Shown piece by piece: positions 24,740-36,084 of a stretch of DNA of 64,000 nucleotides. A program made the translations under genes and the position numbers. The stretch lies in the NCBI RefSeq assembly GCF_021155775.2, contig NC_060235.2, positions 3,215,021 to 3,279,020 of the forward strand, written 5' to 3'. Under the pieces are notes generated by a model. The model had not been told where the DNA came from, made no database searches, and saw only the letters and a program-made list of their open reading frames with translations. The first letter of the stretch is position 1, and the number at the start of each line of letters is the position of its first letter. This stretch comes from Neodiprion pinetum (lineage: Eukaryota; Arthropoda; Insecta; Hymenoptera; Diprionidae).

Positions 24740-25898
24740 TTGCGTAAATTATCGGGCATTACAGTTGAAACATCGTAATTTAGCGAGAGTTGAATTATTC
24801 CTGGTAAGAAAACGACGAGATGATCGAATTTTGTGACGAGACGTGTTAGTTGAAGAGAGGATGATTGTTTTTTTTTTTTTTTTTTTTTTCATTCTTATTT
24901 TTTTTTCGAACGCCATCGTTCACGAGTGTGATTTCATTCATCGGAGCTCATTCCGATTGCGAATGAACGATGAACGATGATGACAGGTATAATGATGAGA
25001 AAAGAAAAGAAGCAAACTCGACAATGATGCAATGATGTTAGATTTCGTTGAAATTGTGTAAACTATTACGTTTCTTACTTTCTTTCCTTCTTTTTTACAA
25101 ATTCGTGACAAAAGCGCATTTTTTTCCTGTTAACAAAATTGCTGTTCCCAATCGTTTGAAAAAATTTTTTTTTTCTCACGTCGTATGTTTTTCGTTATTT
25201 CATTTTACCTTTGAACCGTTCAAATGCCACATTATACGTGTATTACGTTTAATTGCACAGAAGACGAAGTATATAACCGCGGACAATCCCACGTAGCGAT
25301 CAAAAAACGTGAGACGTATAAAAAATGTCCTTCCTCAATTTAAATGAAAATTAGCGTGCGGAGAATTTTCGGGTTCGGTGATTTCACCCTAAATCTCTAC
25401 CTCGTAACAGGAATAATAAAACTATACAGACTTACCGAGAGTAAATATATATATGTATATTCTTTCTTATATAAAGGCGAAGCGAACTATGGAATATAAA
25501 ATTTAAAGAAAAAAAAAAAATGAATAAAAAATAATGAAAAAGGAGAAAAAGAACAATTGCGAATATCTATATACACAAGGCGAAATAACAGCTCACCGAA
25601 AATATATAGCAAGCTTCACCGCATCGCTCAATTCGACTTCTCCACCCCAGAGTTTTGTATACCTAAATATAAATATATACATGTGTACATGTATATATGT
25701 ATATATATATGTTGAGTCTAGTCCATAATAATTGAACCCACAACCTTGTAGGGGTGGTTGAATTTCGACGAAGGGTGTTTTTGCGGACTTGAGAGCACAC
25801 CACCGCGGAGGATATGTCACAGTCGTCGATTCGATAGAGGGACTTGTGAGTTTTATGTACCATTCCTATTCGTACACGGACACACACACACACGCATT

Positions 25899-25931
<33 letters not shown>

Positions 25932-26093
25932 GACATATCCATAGGGGCATAGCAGCGCGAAACTTTTTGAAGAACCATTTAGTAGTAGCCAGATGCGCGT
26001 ATATATACGACAGATCCAATCAGCCGTATTTATTCAAGCTGTTTGTACCCTCCTGCGGAATAAATAAAAAGTAGAAGGAAAGCGAAGTGAAGC

Positions 26094-26096
<3 letters not shown>

Positions 26097-26184
<88 letters not shown>
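26097..26184. repeat. (AG)n microsatellite, about 44 units
   Basis: Pure 88-bp AG array, purine on the plus strand. Frames through it read Arg-Glu or Ser-Leu and are artefacts. Confidence 0.97.
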
Positions 26185-26188
<4 letters not shown>

Positions 26189-28020
26189 GAGTATAACGAT
26201 AAAAGGAATGGGAACAAGGGACGAAAAGTGAGAGAAAAAAAAAAAACACAACTCATATATATATACATGTGCACATGCAACTGCAGGGGTAGTTCGCATC
26301 CCCTGGAGTGGAAAAAATTTTTTTAAAATAAATAAAAAGAGAGAGAAGGTATAAAAGAGGTCAGCATGTCGCGCTTTCGAGTATACGAAACGACTCGCCA
26401 CTTGGATTGCTTTGTTTGGCTAACGGGCCTAAGTTCGCCAGGAAGTGCCGCTTGTTTTTTCAATGGGTGCATACGTGTATCGAACGATTTGAAGGTAGAA
26501 AGAATAAGAGAAAAAAAAAAAAAAAATATCTGCATAACAATTTTTTTTTTTCTCTTTCACAACGTTTGAAACCCCCCGCCCCGTCCCGACAAACGATTTC
26601 GATGAAAATTTGTTTTTATACCGAGTGCAGAAAAGCTTGTGCCCTAGGCGAGGATTGGTTTTTTGTACGTTTTTTTTGTACAATCAGTGGGGGAAAAAAA
26701 AAAAGGAGAACTTCTATTCTGTTTTCAACTTTCTTCTTCTTTCTTCTCGTAGTCGAATATCTTGACAGAGAGAAAGTAAAAGATTTAGAAAAAAAAAAAT
26801 GAGGGACGGGTAAAGGAAAATATTAAGAAAAAAGAAAAGATAAAAGGGAAAAGAGGGACAAAGAAGAAGAAGAAGAAGAAGAAGAAGGAAAAAAAATAAT
26901 ATAAATCGTTTTTTCCAGCTCGACAATATCACTTGACGAAATAGCTGGCTGTAGAGGCGATAAAAGTATAGACCTGTTTACGAAGCCTCGGGATCAGATC
27001 GCGTCGCCTCGTCTCTTGACAACTCGACTGTGAGTAGGAGTTATCAGTTTTATATCCGCCACTTATGTTTTCTTGTACGTTGATATGTCGTTTTGTATTA
27101 TACGTATAAATTCTCGCATGATTTTATATACGTAGAATATATACCGTGTGGATTATTAACGACAAAATGGTTCCTCGTCCGCTGTAGGTTTAACTTTTGT
27201 AAAAGTTTTTTTTCCACACTTTGGTGTAAAGTATTGATTTTCTTTTTCGTTTTTATTTCTTTTTTTTTTCCAGAACGATCGCGTATCAAATAATTGTCAA
27301 TTGTATGAAACAGGGGTGAAATTTTTTCAAAAATTTATCGTGTAGCAAATTACACGTGAATTTTATTCGTAACTGTTTTCGAATTTGACACGTGATCATT
27401 TTTAGTAGGGTAGCTGCGTTTTTTGTTTGAAATATAATTTAGGCAATGTTACAGCTTATCAATTTTTAAACACGTGGATATGTTTGAAGATATTTTTATT
27501 GGCCAAGGAATGGAAGTATATTAATTGGGCTTACGGTCGCAGTTAAAGTCTTTTTTTTTTTTCGCTTCGTGGTAATCAGAACAGGAGGAAATCCGAGCGA
27601 CGATTTATTTAAGAAATCCAGTAAATGATTCGAGTTCATCAACATTTATTTTCACTGATTTTCAATGATTTCTGAGCTTATTAGGTTAACTTCGGGTGGT
27701 ATGGAAACAAAGAAAATGACTCAGAATGCTGACGTTAGTAACGATTGGAAATTAATGAAAATCGCGATAAGATAGACGAAGTCGATGCAATGTTGACGAA
27801 TCGAAGCCGTTAGGCTTTTACACCAATCAGACTTGCAACTATTTCCACGATTTCCAAAGCCAGTCACGTCCATTTCCATTTCCTCGTATAATTGCGATTT
27901 AAAGCGATTGCATGATCCGCTGAACGATTTCATTGTCACTGACCACTGAAAAATATACATCAGTCGTTCCATTTCCACTGATGAATGGTCTGATTTTCAA
28001 ATGTCTAATTAACGACGAGT

Positions 28021-28941
28021 TCTTTGAAAGCATATAACTCTGAAATATTCCGCCACCCTGCGGATTTTCGCATGCGTGACACACACGCGTCATTATTTTC
28101 AGCCCCGCAATTCCATTGTGCAGAAGCATCAGCGGCCGTCTCGATTCTGCGGGGAAAAAAAAGATTAGGCCGTATATCTGGCACAAAAGCACCGCGGCTC
28201 GTTTCTTGCGCCTTTTCCTTCTCCTTTTTCCTCTTCCTCTTCTTCTACTTGTTCCTCCTCTTCTTCTTCATCTTCTTCTTCTTCTTCTTCTTCTTCATCC
28301 TCAGCAATCAGTATTCAGTATATGCGCGACCTTTATTCCCCTGGCTTTCATACTTTAATGGCAAAAGCTCTCGACGCTCTAATCTTCACCGCTCATCTTT
28401 ATATACCTTACACTGCCATAGGCATGGGTGGTAAAAGAAAAGAGAAAAAAAAAAAAAAAAAAACGGAAAGAAACAAGCTTTTGAGAAACGAAGAAATCCG
28501 ATTTCACTATTCTCGCTTTTCTATATCTCTGACGATTTTTCAGTCTTACTTATCTCAGCGTTATTTTCTTTACCGCGTTATTCACCTGCAAAACAGCGCG
28601 TATCAATCTTTATATATATATATATTCAAATTGTTTGGAACGCGTCTTCGTAGCTGCCACGCTGTATGTTTGCACGATGATAAAGAAGAGATGGCTGTAC
28701 TTTTTTTCTATTTTTTTTTTCTATTTTTTCTATTTTTTTTTTTTTTTTACCGTCACTCTATTTTCTGTTCCGATAAGATTAAGTACATAACAACGTGTCT
28801 GAGAATTTGTCTTCCGATATCTAAGTCAGGCCAGACATCGTTGAAATGAAAGACGATAAAGAAATAGCCTAAGAAAATAAGAAGTGGAGGAAAATACGGT
28901 CAATTGATACGAATATCGCCGTGAGACGTGAACAAGGTAAA
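28021..28941. other. Non-coding; CTT array and T tracts
   Basis: A CTT array (28258-28298) and T tracts (28698-28749) generate long Phe/Leu frames, including one of 175 codons at 28322-28849. These are low-complexity artefacts. Nothing else is recognised. Confidence 0.6.
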
Positions 28942-29352
28942 AATTACACAATGAGAAAAAAATTTCATTTGTTACAGCAGATAGAAAAATTGAGTAAAAC
29001 AGGTATCGTTAAAAAAAACTGTTCGAATATTTTTGAAATTACGTCGATCCTTGTTTGGTTATTGCAACGCAAAATCAGCTTGTGAGGTTTACTCTACTAT
29101 TTTAGTTAAACAAGGCTTTAACGTCAATTTATTATCGCGCGAGCGTTAAATTTTCGCAACAGTTGCGAGAAAATCTAGCATCGGTGATCGTAATGAGAAA
29201 GAATAGTAACGGATAACTAGACTTTACGGTAACAGCTAGAAAACTAATTTTCATTTTGTACCTAGAACTATATTTTTCGATTGTGGTAGAAAAATGAAAA
29301 TAGTCAAGGACTGAGCGGTAACCGAAAATAAAAATTTCTCTCAGCGCAGAGA
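28942..29352 (+). mobile_element. MITE-like element family M1, copy 2
   Basis: Collinear with 11,294-11,630 and somewhat longer. Starts ACAATGAGAAAAAAATTTCA and ends AAATTTCTCTCAGCGCAG, whose reverse complement CTGCGCTGAGAGAAATTT matches the start of copy 1. Shared internal blocks include AGTTAAACAAGGCTTTAACG. The 85-codon minus-strand frame (29132-29389) is internal to the element and not protein-like. Confidence 0.72.
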
Positions 29353-29709
29353 CGAAACGAATCTGTTTATAAATACATATCGTATGCATGGAAATCTATG
29401 ACGTATACGAATTGACGAAAAATTCGAGGCTTACACGCGCCGTTTGAGGATGATTGATGACGCTGTTGGTACGAATAAATGCTCGAAACATTCCTCTGAT
29501 AAGCTCGAGAAGTTTTCGAGATCAGCGAGCTTGCATGCTTTCAAAGTACGAACACCGAGAAATCTTGATCGAGTCGATTTACGTGGAGGGGGGTTAAACA
29601 AATTACATAGCGATGAGTGTCGACGATGCTTTCAGTTTGTGCAGTTTGTTTTTTTTTTTTTTTTTCTTTTTAAAGTCTAAATTGCAATATTTCGTATTAC
29701 TTCGTACAA

Positions 29710-29880
29710 AATTGTGAACGAATTGTTAATTCTCGTCACAAATGATAGCATCTTGTAGAGATTTTTATTGTAAAAATACAAACTTTAAACATGCATAATT
29801 TTTCGTAAAAAATTCTTAATTCCCGTTAAAAATTATAGCATCTTGCAAAGATTCTGTTATCGTAAAAATAAATATTTTCA
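29710..29880. repeat. 90-bp tandem duplication (two diverged units)
   Basis: AATGATAGCATCTTGTAGAG at 29741 and AATTATAGCATCTTGCAAAG at 29831 are exactly 90 bp apart. The flanking words also match at that offset (TTGTTAATTCTCGT against TTCTTAATTCCCGT; ATTGTAAAAATA against ATCGTAAAAATA). Confidence 0.75.
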
Positions 29881-29889
29881 CCAACAACT

Positions 29890-31933
29890 GCACGTTTTTA
29901 CGTGAAACCGTGCATATTTAGAATTTTCTACGAGAACAATTTTTTTTTTTTTTTGTTCTAAATAACTCAATTTTCCTAAAAAAAAAAAAACGTAGAAAAT
30001 CGTAGAAATCATTTTTACCAGAAAAGCATTGCGGAGTTTTTGTCGACTGGAAAATTTACAAGAGAGGAAAAAGGAGAAGAACATTTTTTTGTCTATGCTG
30101 GTCTAGAGTACTACCTCGTAATAGGCATACAATTTTCACGATAAACTTGAGCGTATCGGGAACAGCATCGAAATTCCTTCCCGGTGACGAAGTCGTTGAA
30201 CGTTCTCGTCGAGTTGATATTCCGGACTTTTCGACCTATGAACTTCGTATCGCAGCTCGGCTTATTTTTTTCAAACGAGCAGCGTCTCTCATCGCTTTGA
30301 GTGCGCATTGAATCACATTCAAATCCCCGTTTCGTCATGTTGTTTCCATCGACTTTGCATCGATTTAAGGTAAAGCGTACCAGTTATTGATCCAAATTAT
30401 TAACCCTTTTATTTTTCAAAATTATGAATTCACGGCACATGTTGAGAATTTATCGACGAATAAAACCAATTGCTGAAAAGGGTTGAACGCGAAAAATTTA
30501 TTTTTTCGTAATTTTAGAAATAAGGATCTAACACAGATACAATAAAAATAAGGTCAACGATTGGTACGTTTATCTTATCGGTAAACACGAATCGCAGATG
30601 AGTTCAAAGTATTTTTGGCACATTAAAGGGAAAGACGGAATCAGACCTTAAATAAAAGCTGAAAAGAAGAAGACAAAAAAAAAAAAAAATTATTACGCTG
30701 ACAAATTTCCGTTGAATCGAAATTTCAACACGAGTCTCATATTTTTTATTGTCAAACTAGAAATTCGTTGACATTCATTCAAATTTAATACAACTAATGT
30801 CGATAAATTCATTAAAACTTTCGTAGCAATATAATTTTGTAACGCAGATATATTCAAGAGAAATTTATTTTCCGAAACGAAAGATTATCTTCTATAGTAT
30901 ATTTGAAAAAATATCTTTACGGTTCGTTTATATTTTTCCAAAATTTGTTGAAATTATTCAATCCTAAACGAGGATTAAACTTGTCGGAAACAGTCCTATT
31001 AGAAACAAGCTTCGATTAATTTCCTCACCGTACTTATTGGAGTAATTCGTAATCCGAGCGTATATTCTCAACCCTCTCGCACAAAAATTCATCATCCCGT
31101 AAACGAATACGTGCAGTTTACAATTCGTTTCGGAATAAACAAATGTCGAATCCCGTTAAATACGAACGGTAAAACTATTGGTAAAGATTTCTTAATCGAA
31201 TACGCAGCTATCGACTGTTACGTATAGTCACGTGAAAAAACTGTTTGCACTTGGCTTCGCCGGTTTTTTTTTTTTTTTTTTTCTCGTTTTTACGTGCGAT
31301 TGGAAAAAAAAAGAACAAACAAATTTACCAAACGTCATTGTCGTACTCCTTTATTTCTGCGCGTATCGATCGGCTCGTCGGGTTAATTTGAACGCCACAA
31401 TTGTTTGGTGCATTGAAAAAAAAAAAAAAAGAATATAAAACAAATAAAAAAATTTTAAAAAACAATCCCCACCACCCGCAGCGCGGATAACCGTTAGAAC
31501 CTAAAGCGATATTCCCGTTGTTAGAACGAAGTGCGTGACGTCCCGTGGTTGGTTACGTGCACTCCTCCGCCCACTCGAGAGGTAAATTTATTTACAAAGA
31601 GGCGGGGGTGGCAGACGGTAGCGCGGCATAGCGATATGGTGGGGGTGGGGGGTGATTTACATACATATCAGTTTCATTTCGTCGCTTGGTTATAGAAAAC
31701 GGGCAACGCTGTCGGGAGGGAGGGAGGGAGGGAGGGAGGGTGAGAGAGGGTGAGAGGAGAATAGAAAAAAGAGAGAGAGAGAGAGAGAGAGAGGCTGGAA
31801 ACCCCGCCGAGCGACAGACGCCCGAAGTACAATGTTCCTAATTATGGTTATGCTGCTCGCTATCAGGACGTCATAAATGTACACGTAACACCATAACGTG
31901 GGCCGATGGACCTCCCTTGGTCGTATCTTCGTG

Positions 31934-31966
<33 letters not shown>

Positions 31967-33462
31967 GTGTCTATATCTCTCTCTATCGCCCGTTCCCCGA
32001 GATCTCTCATTGATTTTCAATTTGATTTTACAGAGAGGTATTCTTACTCGGACACAAGCCTCAAGATCACGATTATTAAAGTCGAGACATTTTTCTCACG
32101 CGAGGAAATGTATCCTAGAAAATTCGACATCCTTATCTTACGCTCAGCCATCTATTCTCTGTCCTCCTGCGTTGATATTACGCGTAATGGCCCATGCGTA
32201 TATATACACACACATTCTATACGTATAGGCTCTTCATATTTACAGATATTACTGATTTTTATCGTTGAATCGTTTTTATGTAACTACTGTGAGCTCTGTG
32301 CTTTGATACATTGAAGGTCGATTGTTGTTATCCGGTTGAAAATATACTCGTGGGGTTGTATTCTTTTTTTTTTTTTTCTTCTATTCACGATCTAGTTTAG
32401 ATCGAAGAGATGGGATGGAAAAATTTTAAGAAAAAAAAAAAAATAAATAAAATAAGAAGAGAAATGATGAAAAATTAATGAAGTAATTACATTTACAAGC
32501 TATTGTTGATTGATCAAATTGTGAGAATGTTTTCGGTTTTAAATAATATCGAGGATACAAGGACGGAACACGGATTAATCATATCCTGATCAGGTAATCG
32601 ATTAATAACTATTGTACAAAGATATTTATTAATCTTTTATTTAAAATACATTTTTCCGACAAACAGAAACATATCATCAATTGTTTTCAATATTATTTTC
32701 TATCGTTGTACGCAAATTGGTTTCTTCATCGTGCGTCGTCTTTATTCACCATTACTTTATAAAACGTTACGGAAACAATTGTCTAAAAGATGAAATATAT
32801 TCATTCGACAATTTTTCCCAATCGATTTTTCATTCGTACAATGTACAAAATATACAAATACAAAGTACGGTAATTTGAGTGATTGCTGAAAAACAAAAAA
32901 AAAAGAAAATACCGAATAACGTTTCAATCTGTTAATCAAATTTGATTCTAGTGTAGAAAATCCATTTACGAATTTCTTTTTTTTTTTTTTCGTTCTTTCT
33001 TTTTCTTTAATATTCTTTGATGGAAATTTTCACCTCGCTGTCTGTAAATACGTACGTGTAGGTGCGTATGCGATTAAAAAATAAGAAAAAAGAAGCTCAA
33101 ACAATCGTCTCGTATAATTAAATTTTTCATCCACTCGCTGTTTGTTATTTACTGCATTGTTTTGACAAAGAAGCGATAAGTCGAGGTTATAAATCGAAGG
33201 AACGCGAAGGCGTAAGCGACGTTGTTTGCTCAAGGGGGGGCAGGAGACTTTTCTCCCCTAATTATTCAAAATTAGTCAATTCTAAGCCCCCGTACCGAGC
33301 CCTCTTCGTTTCGAAATTAAACTTATTAATTCCTTCAGTAATCTCGACGACTATTTCGAGGGATATTTCGCCCCTTCCTTACTATATAATAATATGCGGG
33401 GGGGCGCCTTTTGTACATTCGTATACCTATACGCATATTCACGAGATACAGGCGTATACAAA
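29890..33462. other. Non-coding around the 30.1 kb candidate; simple repeats
   Basis: Mostly AT-rich. A GC-richer patch at about 31470-31660 precedes GGGA (31714-31740) and GA (31770-31793) arrays and a TC array (31935-31960). A T tract lies at 32365-32379. No other gene recognised. Confidence 0.55.
30111..30338 (-). other. Candidate Cys-rich exon, minus strand (unidentified)
   Basis: A 75-codon frame on the minus strand holds six cysteines, including an adjacent pair, spaced C-x12-C-x8-C-x26-CC-x12-C. One more Cys lies upstream in frame before a stop. The frame ends beside ACGAG/GTAGT (30115/30114), which resembles a splice donor. No poly-pyrimidine acceptor is obvious upstream. The spacing matches no cysteine-rich family I can name, so this may be chance. 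Confidence 0.2.
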
Positions 33463-33472
33463 CGTATATATA

Positions 33473-34124
33473 GGGCATTCCGTGACAAATTTGCAACCCG
33501 TGTACGAATTTTTTGGTACGACGTTGCAACCGGTTAATAATGGTCGCAGAATTCTTTTTCAGATTTTCTTTCTGGCCACCGGTGAAATTTGAAATAAATC
33601 GAAAAACCAGTTACGAGAACACCGTGTTTTAAAATCTGAAAAAAATCCACACCGATTTTACGATTTTTAACCATGACACGATAATGAGATCTCAGCAAGT
33701 TTTTAGGTTTTTTTCTTGTATGTATACATATATTGTTTCTGCTTTTTTTTTATTTTTTATACGCTTCGATCTAAGCAGATTGCCGAATCACGTTATTTTC
33801 ATAATTCCGTAACGTATTTAGATTGCGGAATAGAAAAAAAAAAAAAAAACAAATCAACTCCAATACCGTCGTGAAAACAACTAAAAACTTGGGAGAAAAA
33901 GAATAAAACTTGGTAAATATTGAGATCAGTGTGAATTTTTTGTCAGATTTTTAAAAAAATTGCGTTTTCCGAGTTGTGTTTTTCTTTTTTTTTTTTTTTT
34001 TTTTTTTTAATCTCACCGGTGATCAAAAAAATCAAAAAAAAAAAAAAATCACATCGTATTAAAAAGTTATTAAAATCGAAGAGTGTCAGAGGTACATGGG
34101 TTTGAAATTTGACGCGGAATGCCC
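33473..34124. mobile_element. Fold-back element F2 (about 652 bp)
   Basis: Left terminus GGGCATTCCGTGACAAATTT. Reverse complement of the right terminus GGGCATTCCGCGTCAAATTT, 18 of 20 identical. Internal pairs continue: CACCGGTGAAATTTGA on the left against the reverse complement of TCTCACCGGTGATC on the right, and AAAATCTGAAAAAAATCCACAC against its inverse. The 8-bp word CGTATATA abuts the right end (34125-34132) and ends 2 bp before the left terminus (33463-33470), compatible with a hAT-size target duplication. No transposase frame, so non-autonomous. Confidence 0.78.
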
Positions 34125-34289
34125 CGTATATAGATACAGGCACGCGCCTTGCGCACGGGCCGCGCCTTCGAGGCTCAATCATGCAAATTTCACTCTTGGA
34201 ATTGTGTATATATAGGCTGTAATTATAATAGTTCGCGGGGGTTGATTGCAGGCGACGCCGACGTCGCGACGCAGGCTTTGTACAAAAAG

Positions 34290-34303
34290 GGGGGGGGGGG
34301 GGG
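34290..34303. repeat. Poly-G tract beside CTG-rich DNA
   Basis: A run of about 14 G, followed at 34318-34360 by GCTGCTGCT-like sequence that translates as poly-Cys or poly-Ala. Not a gene. Confidence 0.8.
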
Positions 34304-34574
34304 GATGTCAGTCGCAGCTGTTTCTGATGTTGATGCCGCTGCTTGTTGCTGCTGCTGTTGCTCGAGTCAGTCGGTCATTACGGGCCTGATCGGTGTTTGA
34401 TTGCTTAGGTTTTTTTCCCTTCCCCTTCATCCCCTCTTTTCGTCTAGCCAGCCTATGTGTTTTAATATATGTTCAAGACGCGTTCCCTTGTAATTCGGGC
34501 CTCTCGTTGATACCTCTTATTTTGAGCTGAGCGTCCTTCGGACGGGAAGACAATTTTGGACCAATGCATCTGAT

Positions 34575-34885
34575 TTGGCAGACGCACGTTTTTTGGGTCG
34601 CTAATCACGAATCGGAAGTCAGATTGCGAAATCCAAAATGGCGATTCGATATGGTGGAAAAAAAATTTTTAAATATTCAGATTTTTGTAGAGATTGGTAG
34701 GCGGAGGGTTTTTGGATCACCGATAACGAATCCAAGCTCAGACTTTTCAAATTTCTTACGTTAGATCCGTTGTTGTAGTTTTTAAAAATAAAAATAAAAT
34801 GGTTATATTTTCATGTAATACGGTATCCGAGGACTTTGAAATCGTTGATCACGAATTTGAATTAGTAGTTCGAAATTCGAATTCG
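34575..34885 (-). repeat. Dispersed repeat family R1, copy 3 (three units, reversed)
   Basis: Units at about 34590-34650 (GGGTCGCTAATCACGAATCG, then AGTCAGATTGCGAAATCCAA), 34705-34755 (GATCACCGATAACGAATCCA) and 34805-34880. The order and orientation mirror the copy at 14.4 kb, including the closing unit with GGTATCCGAGGACTTT. The two copies therefore descend from a multi-unit repeat and not from single monomers. Confidence 0.75.
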
Positions 34886-35694
34886 ATATTATTCTTTTTT
34901 TCTTTCTACAAACTCGGAACCTACGGTTCGAGGGCTGGCTCATGGCCAGTCAAAAGCCGCTTGTTTAAAACAGGACGCCCTTTATTAACAGTGGTCCAAA
35001 ACGGTGCGTCCGATTTGTCTGGCGTTATGATGACCGGCTTGCTGCTGAATCCCGCGTGTATAACCGCAGTAGAGTCGGTCATTTATAGTTGATATATCAC
35101 GGCTCTGCGCTAACGACCCGGAGTTATTTCACCGCCGATATAAAGCGGTCGAATATAACAGGTTAACAGGGGCAATATAATTCCTACCTTATCAACCGAG
35201 TCTGCGCGCACATGTGCAGGAAGTTGCGGAAGAAGCGTTTCACGATTTTATAGTCCACGGGAGCGGATCAAGTTTCGGGCAACTTCGGACGACTGGAGGG
35301 CAGTCTGGAAGCTCCGAGATCTAAGAGATCGTTAATAAGCGGTCGGAACTCGACAGCTTATAATAATACATCCAGAGACTCGGTCTGTCGCGCCTTGCAA
35401 CTTGTCCTCGTAATCGTCGGTGAAACATTTATCCGGGTGAAAATGTGGACACGAAACGCTTCGTTCTTTCGTGCAATCCAAGCCGCCTATTTCTGAACGA
35501 GACTCGGTCGTCAATCGCATAAATTGACCTCCCCCCCCCATGTCGAAAAACCTCTAAATTCCACTTGAATCTAATGGATTAACCCGGTCCTGGCTTCGTG
35601 CCGATCTTCAGACGCCTGGCAAAACACCGATTTTAGTTCGTTACAGAACTGCCTTACTTCAAACACACACGTATTTGGATAGACGATTCTGCGG
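34886..35694. other. GC-balanced unique DNA; includes a Cys-rich frame
   Basis: More balanced composition than its surroundings with no simple repeats. The minus-strand frame 35332-35541 has a coding-like stretch of about 60 codons with five cysteines (GLDCTKERSVSC, PDKCF, two later Cys) and codons such as GAC, GAG and AAG. No splice sites or homologue were recognised. It could hold an exon or conserved regulatory DNA. Confidence 0.25.
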
Positions 35695-35695
35695 T

Positions 35696-36080
35696 GAGGT
35701 TATGTAACGGTCATACCATTACCGACCGAGTAAACTCGCCATTTTTTTTTCCATATATTTGATAAACAAACGAACGAAAAAGGTTTATGTTTCGACGATG
35801 CATCGCTATTTCGTAGCGGAATTCAAGAAAGTTATTCATATCCCGCACATTGGCAAAAAAGAGTGTGGTTTTTTTTTTACACTTGTTACCGTTTTACACA
35901 CATCCCGCATTTCAGAGGCTAACAAAGCGCTTAGTTGAGATAATTACCGCAATTTTGGAAAGTATGAGGATCGTAAAACGAGCCATCGTGAGACTTTTTT
36001 CGTAAAAAAAAAAAAAATTGAAATAATTTCGTAGAAAAACGATGCTCGGTCGGTAAGTGTACGGTTGTTACGTAACCTTA
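35696..36080. mobile_element. TIR element (about 385 bp)
   Basis: Left arm AGGTTATGTAAC then TACCGACCGAG-like sequence (35697-35730). The reverse complement of the right arm (36044-36080) reads AAGGTTACGTAACAACCG, then CTTACCGACCGAGCATCG. Terminal inverted repeats are about 35 bp with small gaps. The interior is AT-rich with no frame. Copy number outside the window cannot be judged. Confidence 0.6.
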
Positions 36081-36084
36081 ATCA

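Larger units (their letters stand above)
22515..28020. other. Non-coding, microsatellite-rich
   Basis: Holds TTC (23279-23312), AAT (23450-23477 and 24701-24736), CCCT (24297-24320), CA (24417-24436), CA then TA (25879-25925), AG (26097-26184) and AAG (26861-26887) arrays. A frame at 23658-24062 (minus) is 134 codons and partly free of low complexity but matches no known protein. No gene recognised. Confidence 0.55.

Noticed and set aside
26030..26401. Ser/Leu- and Arg/Glu-rich frames
   Set aside because: Direct translations of the (AG)n array.
28322..28849. 175-codon plus-strand frame
   Set aside because: Lys- and Phe-rich segments come from A and T tracts; composition is not protein-like.
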